Part shown: positions 16,869 through 25,984 of the stretch, one piece after another | Position numbering within the stretch: position 1 is the stretch's first letter | Layout: each line of letters starts with the position of its first letter | From: Streptomyces sp. YS415 | GTDB lineage: Bacteria > Actinomycetota > Actinomycetes > Streptomycetales > Streptomycetaceae | Direction: 5' to 3' | NCBI RefSeq assembly: GCF_023544665.1 | Contig: NZ_JAMJFL010000003.1 | Location: forward strand, 124,001 to 188,000 | DNA length: 64,000 nucleotides | The notes under the pieces: model-generated | The model's input: the letters and a program-made list of their open reading frames with translations, nothing else | Told to the model about the DNA's origin: nothing | Database searches by the model: none | Program-made: the position numbers and the translations under genes

Positions 16869-17762
16869 CTACCCGGCGAGCCGCAGCCGCTCCCGGCACA
16901 CGCCGATCCGCACCGACTGGCCCCAGGTCAGTTCCAGGGCGTCGGTCTCCATGCCGTCCCCGAAGGCGACCAGGCGTTCGGACTCGACGGTGAGGGTCAG
17001 CCGGGCCGGACCGGCCAGCTCACCGGCCACCAGGGAGGTCCCGGTGGCCGGTGAGGGCCAGGCCTCGCGGACGAACCACAGCAGCCGTTCCTCCGCCGGG
17101 GAAGGCAGCCGCAGCCGTCCTCCCCGGTCCTGCCACACCGACCGGAGCCATCCGGTCGCCCCCGTCCCGGTGCCGATCAGCACCCCGGAGGACGCCTGGG
17201 CCTCGACGACACCCCCGTCGTCCTCCAGGCCCAGGCGGTACCGGGCCGTCTGGTGTCCGGCGGCGCCCAGATAGATCTCGTTCAGCGCGACCAGGCGCTG
17301 GGTGTCGTCGGCGACGGCCTCGACCATGGTGAGCTCGTCGACGGCCGTGGTGCCGGCCGACGCCAGCAGCCTGGCCGCGTCCGCGGGCCGGTGCCGTACC
17401 AGGACACCCGGGTTGCGCCCGGGTTCGGCGTCGATGCCGATCACCGGTTGCCCCGAGAGGTACTTGGCGACGTTCGCCACCAGCCCGTCCTGGCCGACCA
17501 CGACCACCACGTCCTGCGGCGCGAACAGGAAGCGGTCCACGTCGGCCCGCTCCACCCGAGCCTGACGCCAGGTCAGCGGAATCGCCGCGACCACCTCGGC
17601 GAGCGCCCGGCGGGTGCGCCGGTGCCGGGCCGCGACCTCCTCGATGTCCCGGCCGCGGGAGCGCAGGAAGTAGGCGGCCTGCCCGTGGGTGCCGTGCCGG
17701 GCCACCAACTCCTCGTACTCCGTGGTGCGGTGGACGAGCACGGCCCGGGGGGCGAGGCTCAC
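16869..17762 (-). CDS. NAD(+) kinase family protein
   Basis: 297 aa, diacylglycerol/NAD kinase fold. The usual N-terminal GGDG is GQDG ([17 protein letters not shown]). Other blocks are [26 protein letters not shown] and [21 protein letters not shown], matching the NAD-kinase conserved NE and GSTA-type motifs in altered form. The first 90 residues, including [26 protein letters not shown], are not typical of housekeeping NAD kinase. It starts at GTG 17760-17762 overlapping the SPFH stop by GTGA, so it is the second gene of that operon. It may phosphorylate NAD or another substrate; the changed GGDG loop leaves this open. Confidence 0.75.
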   Translation of the reverse strand: MSLAPRAVLVHRTTEYEELVARHGTHGQAAYFLRSRGRDIEEVAARHRRTRRALAEVVAAIPLTWRQARVERADVDRFLFAPQDVVVVVGQDGLVANVAKYLSGQPVIGIDAEPGRNPGVLVRHRPADAARLLASAGTTAVDELTMVEAVADDTQRLVALNEIYLGAAGHQTARYRLGLEDDGGVVEAQASSGVLIGTGTGATGWLRSVWQDRGGRLRLPSPAEERLLWFVREAWPSPATGTSLVAGELAGPARLTLTVESERLVAFGDGMETDALELTWGQSVRIGVCRERLRLAG

Positions 17763-18763
17763 GTCCGCTCCCCGTCGCCGAGCCGGGCGAGCAGTCCGGT
17801 GAGCACGTCCGGCGAGACGGTGACGCTGTCGATGCGGGGCAGGTTCTCGGCGAGCCGGGTGCCGGTGAGGGCGTGCAGGACGGCGACGTCCACCTCGGCG
17901 TGCACCCGCAGCCAGGCGGCCTGGGCCGCGGCCTTCGCGTCACCGACCTGCCGGGTGCCCTCGGCCTCGGCGCGGGCGAGCCGCACCGAGCGAGCCGCCT
18001 CCGCCTCGGCCCGTACCGCGTCGGCCGCCGCGGCCTCCTCCGCCTCCCGGCGCGTGTTGGTGCCCCGCTGCTCGACCAACTGCTCCTCGCGGCGGGCGAG
18101 TTCGATCTGGCTGGCCAGTTCGTTCTCGGCGATCGCGCGCTCCCGCTCGACGGCCACCGCCCGGCGCTCGTAGGTGGCCCGGTCGGCCTCCTGCTGGATC
18201 AGCTCGCGCGCCGGGGTGCGCAGCGCCCGCTCCACCTCCGGCTCCGGGCGCAGCGCCACCACGCGCACGGCGACGATCTCGATGCCGGTGGCGGGCAGCC
18301 GCGGCTCGGCGGCGAGCCCGGCGGCGACCCGTTCGCGCACCGCGCTCACCCCGTCCACCAAGGCCGCCGCGAGGGGCGTACGGGCGAGGACGTGCAGGGC
18401 GTGCTGCTGGGCCGTCTCGGTCAGCAGGGTGCCGAGCTGTTCCAGGGGGGCGCCGCGCCAGGCCCCGGTGTCGGGGTCGACCGAGAAGTCCAGGCGGGCC
18501 GAGGCGAGGGCCGGGTCGCTGATGCGGTAGGTGACCGTCGCCTGGACGGCCACGTCCTGGAAGTCGGCCGTACGGGCGTGGAACGTCATCGCCAGCTCCC
18601 GGTCGTCGACCGGCACTTCGGAGAGCGCGGCGCTGAGCGCCCGGAACCAGAAGCTGATCCCCGTGCCGTCGTGCGCCAGCCGGCCCGAGCGGTGGTGCCG
18701 GATGTGCGCCGTCGGCGCCCCGCGCAGATGGCGCCAGCCGAGGCGCCGGGTGATGTCGGCCAT
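17759..18763 (-). CDS. SPFH/band-7 domain protein
   Basis: 334 aa from ATG 18761-18763, with AGGGGGG 7 bases upstream; an in-frame ATG at 18793 would run into the inverted repeat. Residues about 30-190 carry the SPFH (stomatin/prohibitin) domain ([33 protein letters not shown]). Residues 195-290 are a long Ala/Glu/Arg coiled coil. No N-terminal membrane helix or signal is seen, so it may be a soluble or peripheral scaffold. It is the first gene of an operon with the NAD-kinase-like gene and is divergent from arcA. Confidence 0.8.
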   Translation of the reverse strand: MADITRRLGWRHLRGAPTAHIRHHRSGRLAHDGTGISFWFRALSAALSEVPVDDRELAMTFHARTADFQDVAVQATVTYRISDPALASARLDFSVDPDTGAWRGAPLEQLGTLLTETAQQHALHVLARTPLAAALVDGVSAVRERVAAGLAAEPRLPATGIEIVAVRVVALRPEPEVERALRTPARELIQQEADRATYERRAVAVERERAIAENELASQIELARREEQLVEQRGTNTRREAEEAAAADAVRAEAEAARSVRLARAEAEGTRQVGDAKAAAQAAWLRVHAEVDVAVLHALTGTRLAENLPRIDSVTVSPDVLTGLLARLGDGERT

Positions 18764-18796
18764 GGAAGGACCCCCCTCACTGATTTTCGTCATGAC

Positions 18797-18825
18797 GACG
18801 ATAAGCGGAGGGTCCGCTTATCGTC
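18797..18825. promoter_or_regulatory. Perfect 13-bp inverted repeat between SPFH and arcA genes
   Basis: GACGATAAGCGGA-GGG-TCCGCTTATCGTC, with a 3-base loop. It lies 34 bases upstream of the SPFH start and 68 bases upstream of arcA. A GACGAC half-repeat occurs nearby at about 18831. In a divergent promoter region this is more likely an operator than a terminator, though as RNA it would also form a stable hairpin. Confidence 0.7.
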
Positions 18826-18892
18826 AAGAGGACGACAATCAGAAGTGGTCAAGAAGGGGGTGAATACGCCCCCCGATGGTCAGGATGGAGAC

Positions 18893-20119
18893 ATGGGATT
18901 CCATGTCGACTCCGAGGCCGGGCGGCTCAGCCGCGTCATCCTGCACCGGCCGGATCTCGAGCTCAAAAGGCTCACCCCCAGCAACAAGGACGCGCTGCTC
19001 TTCGACGATGTGCTCTGGGTGCGCCGGGCGCGCGCCGAGCACGACGGCTTCGCCGACGTCCTGCGCGACCGAGGGGTCACCGTCCACCTCTTCGGCGACC
19101 TGCTCACCGAGGCCCTGGCGATCCCGGCGGCCCGCACCCTCGTCCTGGACCGCGTCTTCGACGAGAAGGAGTACGGCGTCCTCGCCACCGACCACCTGCG
19201 CGCCGCCTTCGACAACCTGCCCGCCCCCGAGCTGGCCGAGGCCCTCGTCGGCGGCATGACCAAGCGCGAGTACCTGGACGCCCACCCGGAGCCGGTCTCC
19301 GTGCGCTTCCACGCCATGGAACTCGACGACTTCCTGCTCGCGCCCCTGCCCAACCACCTCTTCACCCGCGACACCTCCGCCTGGATCTACGACGGCGTCT
19401 CCGTCAACGCCATGCGCTGGCCGGCCCGCCAGCGCGAGACCGTGCACTTCGAGGCGATCTACCGGCACCACCCGCTCTTCCGGGACGAGACGTTCCACGT
19501 CTGGTCCGAGGGGCAGGCCGACTATCCGTCCACCATCGAGGGCGGCGACGTCCTGGTGATCGGCAACGGCGCCGTGCTGATCGGCATGAGCGAGCGCACC
19601 ACCCCGCAGGCCGTGGAGATGCTGGCGCACAAGCTGTTCGCCGCGGGCTCCGCCCAGTCGATCGTGGCCCTGGACATGCCCAAGCGGCGGGCCTTCATGC
19701 ACCTCGACACCGTGATGACGATGGTCGACGGCGACACCTTCACCCAGTACGCCGGGCTCGGCATGCTCCGCTCGTACACCATCGAGCCGGGCGTCGATGG
19801 CAAGGAGCTGAAGGTCACCGACCACCCGCCCGAGCACATGCACCGCGCCATCGCCGCCGCCCTCGGGCTGAGCGAGATCCGGGTCCTGACCGCGACCCAG
19901 GACGTGCACGCGGCCGAGCGGGAGCAGTGGGACGACGGCTGCAACGTCCTCGCGGTCGAGCCGGGCGTCGTCGTGGCCTACGAGCGCAACTCCACCACCA
20001 ACACGCATCTGCGCAAGCAGGGCATCGAGGTCATCGAGATCCCGGGCAGCGAACTGGGCCGGGGGAGGGGCGGCCCGCGCTGCATGAGCTGCCCGGTGGA
20101 GCGAGGGGTCGTCCGCTGA
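18893..20119 (+). CDS. arcA: Arginine deiminase
   Basis: 408 aa. Converts arginine to citrulline and ammonia through a covalent thiouronium intermediate. Family marks are [20 protein letters not shown] at the N-terminus, [10 protein letters not shown], the His-containing [16 protein letters not shown], and the catalytic Cys in the C-terminal [15 protein letters not shown]. Full length. ATG 18893 was chosen because VDSEAG begins the family. It lies directly upstream of argF, whose product can turn citrulline over, but no carbamate kinase or arginine/ornithine antiporter is in the window. Confidence 0.95.
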   Translation: MGFHVDSEAGRLSRVILHRPDLELKRLTPSNKDALLFDDVLWVRRARAEHDGFADVLRDRGVTVHLFGDLLTEALAIPAARTLVLDRVFDEKEYGVLATDHLRAAFDNLPAPELAEALVGGMTKREYLDAHPEPVSVRFHAMELDDFLLAPLPNHLFTRDTSAWIYDGVSVNAMRWPARQRETVHFEAIYRHHPLFRDETFHVWSEGQADYPSTIEGGDVLVIGNGAVLIGMSERTTPQAVEMLAHKLFAAGSAQSIVALDMPKRRAFMHLDTVMTMVDGDTFTQYAGLGMLRSYTIEPGVDGKELKVTDHPPEHMHRAIAAALGLSEIRVLTATQDVHAAEREQWDDGCNVLAVEPGVVVAYERNSTTNTHLRKQGIEVIEIPGSELGRGRGGPRCMSCPVERGVVR

Positions 20120-20126
20120 CGCGACG

Positions 20127-20156
20127 CTGTATATAAATGTGGAACATCGTATAGAC
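20127..20156 (+). promoter_or_regulatory. AT-rich promoter/operator region of argF
   Basis: CTGTATATAAATGTGGAACA and the following CGTATAG are strikingly AT-rich against their surroundings. They contain a nested imperfect inverted repeat (TATA...ATGT-GGA-ACAT..TATA). It sits 39-68 bases upstream of the argF start, a promoter or operator position. I could not match it with confidence to the Streptomyces ArgR box. Confidence 0.5.
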
Positions 20157-20194
20157 TTCCAGGGTCATTGTTCACGTATCCCTGGAGCGCCCCC

Positions 20195-21205
20195 ATGGCG
20201 ACAGTCCCGACCGCCCTCGCCGGCCGCCACTTCCTCAAGGAGCTCGACTTCACCGGGGACGAGTTCCGCGGTCTGGTCGAGCTGGCCGCCGAGCTGAAGG
20301 CCGCCAAGAAGGCCGGGACCGAGCCGCAGTACCTGCGCGGCAGGAACATCGCGCTGATCTTCGAGAAGACGTCCACCCGCACCCGCTGCGCCTTCGAGGT
20401 CGCCGCCGCCGACCAGGGCGCCTCGACGACCTACCTGGACCCCTCCGGCTCGCAGATCGGGCACAAGGAGTCGGTCAAGGACACCGCGCGGGTGCTCGGG
20501 CGGATGTTCGACGCCATCGAGTACCGCGGGGACAGCCAGGAGAACGTCGAGGAGCTGGCCGCGCACGCCGGGGTGCCGGTCTACAACGGCCTCACCGACG
20601 ACTGGCACCCCACCCAGATGCTCGCCGACGTCCTCACCATGCTGGAGCACACCCCGAAGACCCTGGACGACGGCATCGCCTTCGCCTACCTCGGCGACGC
20701 CCGCTTCAACATGGGCAACAGCTATCTGATCACCGGCGCGCTGCTCGGCATGGACGTACGGATCGTCGCGCCCAAGGCGTACTGGCCGCACGAGGACATC
20801 GTCGCCGAGGCGCGCCGGCTCGCCGAGGGCAGCGGGGCCACCGTCCTGCTCACCGAGTCCGTGGCGGAGGGTGTCGTGGGCGCCGACTTCGTCGCCACGG
20901 ACGTCTGGGTGTCGATGGGTGAGCCCAAGGACGTCTGGGACGAGCGGATCAAGTCGCTGGCCCCGTACGCGGTGACGATGGACGTGCTGCGCGCCACCGG
21001 GAATCCGGACGTGAAGTTCCTGCACTGCCTCCCCGCCTTCCACGACCTGGGCACGAAGGTCGGCCGGGAGATCTTCGAGACCCGCGGCCTGGACTCCCTG
21101 GAGGTCACCGACGAGGTCTTCGAGTCGCCGCACTCGGTGGTCTTCGACGAGGCGGAGAACCGTATGCACACGATCAAGGCGGTCCTGGTCGCCACCCTGG
21201 CCTGA
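20195..21205 (+). CDS. argF: Ornithine carbamoyltransferase
   Basis: 336 aa. Joins carbamoyl phosphate and ornithine to citrulline, or the reverse in arginine catabolism. It has carbamoyl-phosphate-binding STRTR in [20 protein letters not shown] in [15 protein letters not shown], ornithine-binding [11 protein letters not shown], and catalytic Cys in [13 protein letters not shown] 20195 has GGAG 8 bases upstream. The gene is 75 bases after arcA, with its own AT-rich promoter region. Close linkage to arcA suggests a part in arginine turnover, but sequence alone does not separate anabolic ArgF from catabolic ArcB. Confidence 0.94.
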   Translation: MATVPTALAGRHFLKELDFTGDEFRGLVELAAELKAAKKAGTEPQYLRGRNIALIFEKTSTRTRCAFEVAAADQGASTTYLDPSGSQIGHKESVKDTARVLGRMFDAIEYRGDSQENVEELAAHAGVPVYNGLTDDWHPTQMLADVLTMLEHTPKTLDDGIAFAYLGDARFNMGNSYLITGALLGMDVRIVAPKAYWPHEDIVAEARRLAEGSGATVLLTESVAEGVVGADFVATDVWVSMGEPKDVWDERIKSLAPYAVTMDVLRATGNPDVKFLHCLPAFHDLGTKVGREIFETRGLDSLEVTDEVFESPHSVVFDEAENRMHTIKAVLVATLA

Positions 21206-21211
21206 GGAGGG

Positions 21212-21664
21212 CTAGACGGGCCGCCGCTGCGCCGGTATCGCCGGCAGCCTGAACCACACGGCCTTCCCCGACGACGTCGGCCGGTGACCGCAGGACGAGC
21301 TCAGCGTGCGGATCAGCAGCAGACCCCGGCCGTGCTCCTGCCAGGGGTCCGGCTCCCCTTCGCAGGGGAGGGTGAGGTTCCCCGGCGGCGCCGGGTCCGG
21401 GTCGTGCACCTCGACCTGGCAGCCGCCCGGCGCCAGTTCCACCACCAGCTCTATGGGCCCCTCGCCCGCCGTGTGCTCCACGGCGTTCGCCACCAGCTCC
21501 GCGGTCAGCAGCTCCGCGGTGTCGCCGTCGGCGGAGTGCTCCAGCTCGGCGAGGGCGGTACGGATCAGGGCGCGCGCGACCGGCACCGCCGCGGTGGTGT
21601 GCGGCAGTGCGATGCGCCAGGAGGCGGCGGAGGGGAGGCGATCGTGCACGGCGGATCCGTTCAT
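21212..21664 (-). CDS. RsbW-like ATP-binding (anti-sigma/serine kinase) protein
   Basis: 150 aa from ATG 21662-21664; the frame extends further upstream without a better start. It is a single HATPase_c domain with N-box ELVANAVEHTAG, the G-box region as HGRGLLLIRTLSSSCG, and C-terminal GKAVWFRLP, typical of the many Streptomyces RsbW/SpoIIAB-like ATP-binding proteins. These bind and phosphorylate anti-sigma antagonists or inhibit sigma factors. No partner sigma or antagonist is adjacent. It converges with argF, 6 bases apart. Confidence 0.8.
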   Translation of the reverse strand: MNGSAVHDRLPSAASWRIALPHTTAAVPVARALIRTALAELEHSADGDTAELLTAELVANAVEHTAGEGPIELVVELAPGGCQVEVHDPDPAPPGNLTLPCEGEPDPWQEHGRGLLLIRTLSSSCGHRPTSSGKAVWFRLPAIPAQRRPV

Positions 21665-21853
21665 CAAGCAGGCTGTCCTGCTCTCGACCAGAGCAATGGT
21701 ACGGGGCCGCCGGTGGAAGCGTCCGGCGGGCACCGGCCGGGGCCTTCACCCCGGTGACCAGCGGCCTACCCGGATGCACGACGCGGCTCACGCGGCTGCT
21801 CCCGTCGTTACCGGGGCGTCGACGACCCGTGACACGTGGATCGCGCCGGTGAC

Positions 21854-21879
21854 GTATCGCGCCATCCTGACGACAGTCA
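21854..21879 (+). promoter_or_regulatory. Candidate operator upstream of the enoyl-CoA hydratase gene
   Basis: GTATCGCG at 21854-21861 followed after 6 bases by the palindrome TGACGACAGTCA at 21868-21879. The same pair of elements (GTATCGCG, 4 bases, TGACGGCAGTCA) occurs in the divergent ligase/acyl-CoA dehydrogenase promoter at 27642-27665. Both belong to the same predicted pathway, so this is likely a shared regulator site, possibly for the PaaX-type repressor. Confidence 0.6.
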
Positions 21880-21956
21880 CGGATGAGTGATAACTTCGCC
21901 GGGTAGACCTCAGTGGAACAGCGCCGCCCGCAGTCCGCCCGAGGAGGCCGCCCGCC

Positions 21957-22784
21957 ATGAGTCCCTTCACCGGCTCCGCCGCCCGTACCGAACGCTGGCG
22001 GCATCTGCGCGTGGACCTCACCGACGGCGTCGCCACCGTCACCCTGGAGCGCCCCGAGAAGCTCAACGCCCTCACCTTCGGCGCCTACGCCGACCTGCGC
22101 GACCTGCTCGCCGAACTGTCCCGCGAGCGGGCGGTACGGGCCCTGGTGCTGGCCGGGGAGGGGCGCGGCTTCTGCTCCGGCGGGGACGTGGACGAGATCA
22201 TCGGCGCGACGCTGTCCATGGACACCGCCCAGCTGCTGGACTTCAACCGGATGACCGGCCAGGTGGTCCGGGCGGTCCGCGAGTGCCCGTTCCCGGTGGT
22301 CGCGGCGATCCACGGCGTGGCGGCGGGCGCGGGCGCGGTGCTGGCCCTGGCCGCCGACTTCCGGGTGGCCGACCCGACGGCACGGTTCGCCTTCCTCTTC
22401 ACGCGCGTGGGACTGTCCGGCGGCGACATGGGAGCGGCGTACCTGCTGCCGAGGGTCGTCGGCCTGGGCCATGCCACTCGCCTGCTGATGCTGGGCGACC
22501 CGGTACGGGCGCCGGAGGCCGAGCGCATCGGCCTGATCAGCGAACTGGCGGAGGAGGGCCGGGCGGACGAGGCGGCCCGCTCCCTGGCCCGCCGCCTGTC
22601 CGAGGGCCCGGCACTGGCGTACGCCCAGACGAAGGCGCTCCTGACGGCGGAACTGGACATGCCGCTGGCGGCAGCGGTGGAACTGGACGCCTCGACGCAG
22701 GCCCTGCTGATGACGGGCGAGGACTACGCGGAATTCCACGCGGCCTTCACCGCGCGGCGACCTCCCAAATGGAGGGGACGGTGA
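21957..22784 (+). CDS. Enoyl-CoA hydratase/isomerase family protein
   Basis: 275 aa, crotonase fold. It has VTLERPEKLNALTFGAYADL, the CoA/oxyanion-hole segment GRGFCSGGDVDEIIG and the second one AIHGVAAGAGAVLALAADFRVA. The active-site region reads FTRVGLSGGDMGAAYLLPRVVG; the usual catalytic Glu positions appear substituted, which is common in aromatic-pathway members. ATG 21957 follows GAGGAGG. It is coupled to the monooxygenase/reductase gene and, in the 2-aminobenzoyl-CoA scheme, would hydrate a ring-derived enoyl-CoA. Confidence 0.85.
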   Translation: MSPFTGSAARTERWRHLRVDLTDGVATVTLERPEKLNALTFGAYADLRDLLAELSRERAVRALVLAGEGRGFCSGGDVDEIIGATLSMDTAQLLDFNRMTGQVVRAVRECPFPVVAAIHGVAAGAGAVLALAADFRVADPTARFAFLFTRVGLSGGDMGAAYLLPRVVGLGHATRLLMLGDPVRAPEAERIGLISELAEEGRADEAARSLARRLSEGPALAYAQTKALLTAELDMPLAAAVELDASTQALLMTGEDYAEFHAAFTARRPPKWRGR

Positions 22785-25132
22785 CTGTTCCGACCCCAGG
22801 GGCGCGGGGAACTGCGCGATCGGCCCCCACGAACCCGCAGGCGCCACCCCTCACCAGCCACCCCCTGAAGGTGGCGATCATCGGCGGCGGCCCCGGCGGC
22901 CTCTACGCCGCCGCCCTCCTCAAACGCCTCGACCCCGCCCGCGAGATCACCGTCTGGGAGCGCAACGCCCCCGACGACACCTTCGGCTTCGGCGTGGTCC
23001 TCTCCGACGAGACCCTGGGTGGCATAGAGCACGCCGATCCCGAGGTCCACGCGGCCCTCCAGCACCACTTCATCCGCTGGGACGACATCGACATCGTCCA
23101 CCGCGCCACCCGCCACACCTCCGGAGGCCACGGCTTCGCCGCCCTCGGCCGCAGACGCCTCCTGGAGATCCTGCACCACCGCTGCCGCGCCCTCGGCGTG
23201 GAACTCCGCTTCGCATCCGAGGCCCCGCACCCGGCCCGGCTGGCCGCCTCCCACGACCTGGTCATCGCCGCCGACGGTGTGCACAGCACCACCCGCGACG
23301 CCTACGCCCACGTGTTCCGGCCCCAGGTGGCCACCCACCGCTGCCGCTACATCTGGCTGGCCACCGACTTCGCCTTCGACGCCTTCCGCTTCGACATCGC
23401 CGAGACCGAACACGGCGTGATGCAACTGCACGGCTATCCCTACTCCCCAGGCGCCTCCACCGTCATCATCGAGATGCGCGAGGAGGTGTGGCGAGCGGCC
23501 GGTTTCGACGACATCGACCCGCAGCAGTCCATCGAGAGCTGCGCCAAGATCTTCGCGGAAGCCCTGCGCGGCCGCCCCCTGCACTCCAACAAGTCCGCCT
23601 GGACCACCTTCCGCACGGTCGTCAACGAACGCTGGTCGCACGAGAACGTCGTGCTGCTCGGCGACGCCGCCCACACGGCCCACTTCTCCATCGGCTCCGG
23701 CACGAAGCTGGCCGTGGAGGACGCCCTCGCACTCGCCGCCTGCCTCCAGGAGCACCCCGGCATCCCCAGCGCCCTGCGCGCGTACGAGGAGGAACGCAAA
23801 CCCGTCGTCGCCTCCACCCAGCGCGCCGCCCGCGCCAGCCTGGAGTGGTTCGAGAACATCGCCCGCTACCTCGGCCAGCCCCCGCGCCAGTTCGCCTTCA
23901 ACCTCCTCACCCGCAGCCGCCGGGTCACCCACGACAACCTGCGCCTGCGCGACGCCGGCTTCACGGAATCGGTGGAACGCGCCTTCGGCTGCCCGCCCGG
24001 CACACCGCCGATGTTCACCCCGTTCCGGCTGCGCGGACTGACCCTGCGCAACCGGGTCGTCGTCTCGCCGATGGACATGTACTCGGCCGTCGACGGACTC
24101 CCCGGCGACTTCCACCTGGTCCACCTGGGCGCGCGGGCGCTCGGCGGGGCCGGCCTGGTGATGACCGAGATGGTGTGCATCAGCCCCGAGGGCCGGATCA
24201 CCCCCGGCTGCACCGGCCTCTACAACGGCAAGCAGGCCGAGGCCTGGCGCCGGATCACCGACTTCGTGCACACCCGGGCGCCCGGCACCGCGATCGGCGT
24301 GCAGCTCGGCCACAGCGGGCGCAAGGGCTCGACCCGGCTGATGTGGGAGGGCATCGACGAGCCGCTGCCCGACGGCAACTGGCCGCTGGTGGCCGCCTCG
24401 GCCATCCCGTACAAGCCCGGGAGCCAGACGCCGCGCGAGCTGTCCCGGGCCCAGCTCACCGATCTGCGCGAGCAGTTCACGGCCGCGGCCTGGCGTGCCG
24501 CACGCGCGGGCTTCGACCTCCTCGAACTGCACTGCGCGCACGGCTATCTGCTCTCCGGCTTCCTCTCCCCGCTGACCAACCGGCGCACCGACGCCTACGG
24601 CGGCTCCCTCCAGAAGCGGCTGCGCTTCCCGCTGGAGGTGTTCGACGCGGTCCGGGGCGTCTGGCCGCAGGAACGGCCCATGACCGTCCGCATCTCCGCC
24701 ACGGACTGGGCCGAGGGCGGCACCGGTGCCGAGGACGCCGTCGAGATCGCCCGCGCGTTCGCCGCGCACGGCGCCGACGCGATCGACGTCTCGACCGGGC
24801 AGGTCGTGGCCGAGGAACGCCCGGAGTTCGGGCGCTCGTACCAGACGCCGTACGCCGACCGCATCCGCCACAGCACCGGCATCCCGGTGATAGCGGTGGG
24901 CGCGATCTCCTCCTGGGACGACGTCAACTCCCTGCTGCTGGCGGGCCGCGCCGACCTGTGCGCCCTGGCCCGCCCCCACCTCTACGACCCGAACTGGACC
25001 CTGCACGCGGCGGCGGAACAGTCCTACGAGGGACCGGGCGTGGTCTGGCCGGTCCCGTACCGGGCGGGCAGCCGCCGCCCCCGCACGGGCCGCACGGACG
25101 CCCCCAAGCCCCGCCTCACGCTCGGGACATGA
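22781..25132 (+). CDS. Fused flavin monooxygenase / old yellow enzyme-like reductase acting on aryl-CoA
   Basis: 783 aa from GTG 22781, overlapping the hydratase stop; an ATG at 22769 is also in frame. Residues about 30-390 are an FAD monooxygenase (VAIIGGGPGGLYAAALLKR, and GDAAHTAHFSIGSGTKLAVEDALAL). Residues about 400-760 are an FMN old-yellow-enzyme barrel (NRVVVSPMDMYSA, QLGHSGRKG, ELHCAHGYLLSGFLSP). This fusion is known from 2-aminobenzoyl-CoA monooxygenase/reductase of Azoarcus and is annotated elsewhere as bifunctional salicylyl-CoA 5-hydroxylase/oxidoreductase. The ligase, acyl-CoA dehydrogenase and RidA neighbours favour the aminobenzoyl-CoA role. The first 30 residues are encoded partly by a dispersed repeat. 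Confidence 0.88.
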   Translation: MTVPTPGARGTARSAPTNPQAPPLTSHPLKVAIIGGGPGGLYAAALLKRLDPAREITVWERNAPDDTFGFGVVLSDETLGGIEHADPEVHAALQHHFIRWDDIDIVHRATRHTSGGHGFAALGRRRLLEILHHRCRALGVELRFASEAPHPARLAASHDLVIAADGVHSTTRDAYAHVFRPQVATHRCRYIWLATDFAFDAFRFDIAETEHGVMQLHGYPYSPGASTVIIEMREEVWRAAGFDDIDPQQSIESCAKIFAEALRGRPLHSNKSAWTTFRTVVNERWSHENVVLLGDAAHTAHFSIGSGTKLAVEDALALAACLQEHPGIPSALRAYEEERKPVVASTQRAARASLEWFENIARYLGQPPRQFAFNLLTRSRRVTHDNLRLRDAGFTESVERAFGCPPGTPPMFTPFRLRGLTLRNRVVVSPMDMYSAVDGLPGDFHLVHLGARALGGAGLVMTEMVCISPEGRITPGCTGLYNGKQAEAWRRITDFVHTRAPGTAIGVQLGHSGRKGSTRLMWEGIDEPLPDGNWPLVAASAIPYKPGSQTPRELSRAQLTDLREQFTAAAWRAARAGFDLLELHCAHGYLLSGFLSPLTNRRTDAYGGSLQKRLRFPLEVFDAVRGVWPQERPMTVRISATDWAEGGTGAEDAVEIARAFAAHGADAIDVSTGQVVAEERPEFGRSYQTPYADRIRHSTGIPVIAVGAISSWDDVNSLLLAGRADLCALARPHLYDPNWTLHAAAEQSYEGPGVVWPVPYRAGSRRPRTGRTDAPKPRLTLGT
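22798..22850 (+). repeat. Streptomyces dispersed GC-rich repeat overlapping a coding start
   Basis: The stretch containing GGGGCGCGGGGAACTGCGCG, followed by GATCGGCCCCCACGAACCCG, resembles a repeat I recall as very common between Streptomyces genes. Here it lies inside the annotated N-terminus of the monooxygenase/reductase (PGARGTARSAPTNPQAP), just after the start codon. Either the repeat was absorbed into the protein, or translation starts further down. Confidence 0.55.
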
Positions 25133-25156
25133 GGGCAGCCGGGGCTCCGACGGGGC

Positions 25157-25969
25157 TCACAGCCCGGCGAAGACGGCCCCCGCGTCCCTCAGTCGCGCGT
25201 GCAGCGCGTGGAACACCTCCGCCGACCGCACCCCCGGCCAGTCCTCCGGCAGCAGCCGGGCGGGCAGCCCCGGATCGACGTACGGCAGATGTCGCCAGGA
25301 GTCCAGGGCGAGGAGATAGTCGCGGTACGCCTCCTCGGGCGGGGTGTCCGAGCGCTGCTCCCAGGCGTGCAGCACGCGCGCGTGGCGGTCGAGGAACGCC
25401 TCGTGCTCCTTGGCGACGGCCGCCAGGTCCCACCAGCGGGTCACGGCCTCGGCGGTGGGCGCGAAGCCGAGGTGCTCACCGCGGAAGAAGTCGACGTACG
25501 CCTCCAGGCGCAGGCGTGCCAGGGTGTGGCGGGTCTCCTCGTACAGCCGTGCGGGCGCGATCCACACGCCGGGGGCGGCGCTGCCGAAGCCGAGGCCCGC
25601 CAGCCGGGAGCGCAGGACGTGCCGCTTCTGGCGCTCCGACTCCGGCACCGAGAAGACCGCCAGCACCCAGCCCTCCTCGTCGGGCGGCGCGGTGGCGTAC
25701 ACGCGCCGGTCGCCGTCGTCGAGCAACTGGCGCGCGTCCGGGGAGAGTTCGTAGCCCGCCGCGCCCTCGGCGGTACGGGCCGGGACGAGCAGCCCGCGCC
25801 GTTTGAGGCGGGACACCGACGAGCGCACCGAGGGAGCGTCCACGCCCACCGCGGCCAGCAGCCGGATCAGTTCGGCGACGGGCACCGGGCCGGGCACGAA
25901 GCGGCCGTAGGCGCCGTAGAGCGTGACGATCAAAGACCGTGGTGCATGCTGGTCGGACACGTTGATCAT
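25157..25969 (-). CDS. PaaX family transcriptional regulator
   Basis: 270 aa. The N-terminal winged helix (RSLIVTLYGAYGRFVPGPVPVAELIRLLAAVGVDAPSVRSSVSRLKRRGLL) and the C-terminal PaaX effector domain (GWVLAVFSVPESERQKRHVLRSRLAGLGFGSAAPGVWIAP) are complete. PaaX represses phenylacetate genes until it binds phenylacetyl-CoA. No phenylacetate (paa) genes are here, so the effector is probably the aryl-CoA made by the ligase it is cotranscribed with (15-base gap). The start at 25969 lacks a clear Shine-Dalgarno. It converges with the monooxygenase/reductase gene. Confidence 0.85.
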   Translation of the reverse strand: MINVSDQHAPRSLIVTLYGAYGRFVPGPVPVAELIRLLAAVGVDAPSVRSSVSRLKRRGLLVPARTAEGAAGYELSPDARQLLDDGDRRVYATAPPDEEGWVLAVFSVPESERQKRHVLRSRLAGLGFGSAAPGVWIAPARLYEETRHTLARLRLEAYVDFFRGEHLGFAPTAEAVTRWWDLAAVAKEHEAFLDRHARVLHAWEQRSDTPPEEAYRDYLLALDSWRHLPYVDPGLPARLLPEDWPGVRSAEVFHALHARLRDAGAVFAGL

Positions 25970-25984
25970 CTTAGGTCGTCGGCG

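Noticed and set aside
18797-18825. Palindrome as a rho-independent terminator
   Set aside because: It lies between divergent starts rather than after any stop codon, so an operator or leader hairpin is more likely.
22781-25132. Frameshift fusion of two separate genes in the monooxygenase/reductase
   Set aside because: The linker is continuous and the same two-domain order is known in characterised enzymes, so it is a genuine fusion.
25157-25969. PaaX gene taken as evidence for phenylacetate catabolism
   Set aside because: No paaABCDE, paaK or other phenylacetate genes are present; the cotranscribed ligase and the monooxygenase/reductase fit an aminobenzoyl-CoA or salicylyl-CoA pathway.
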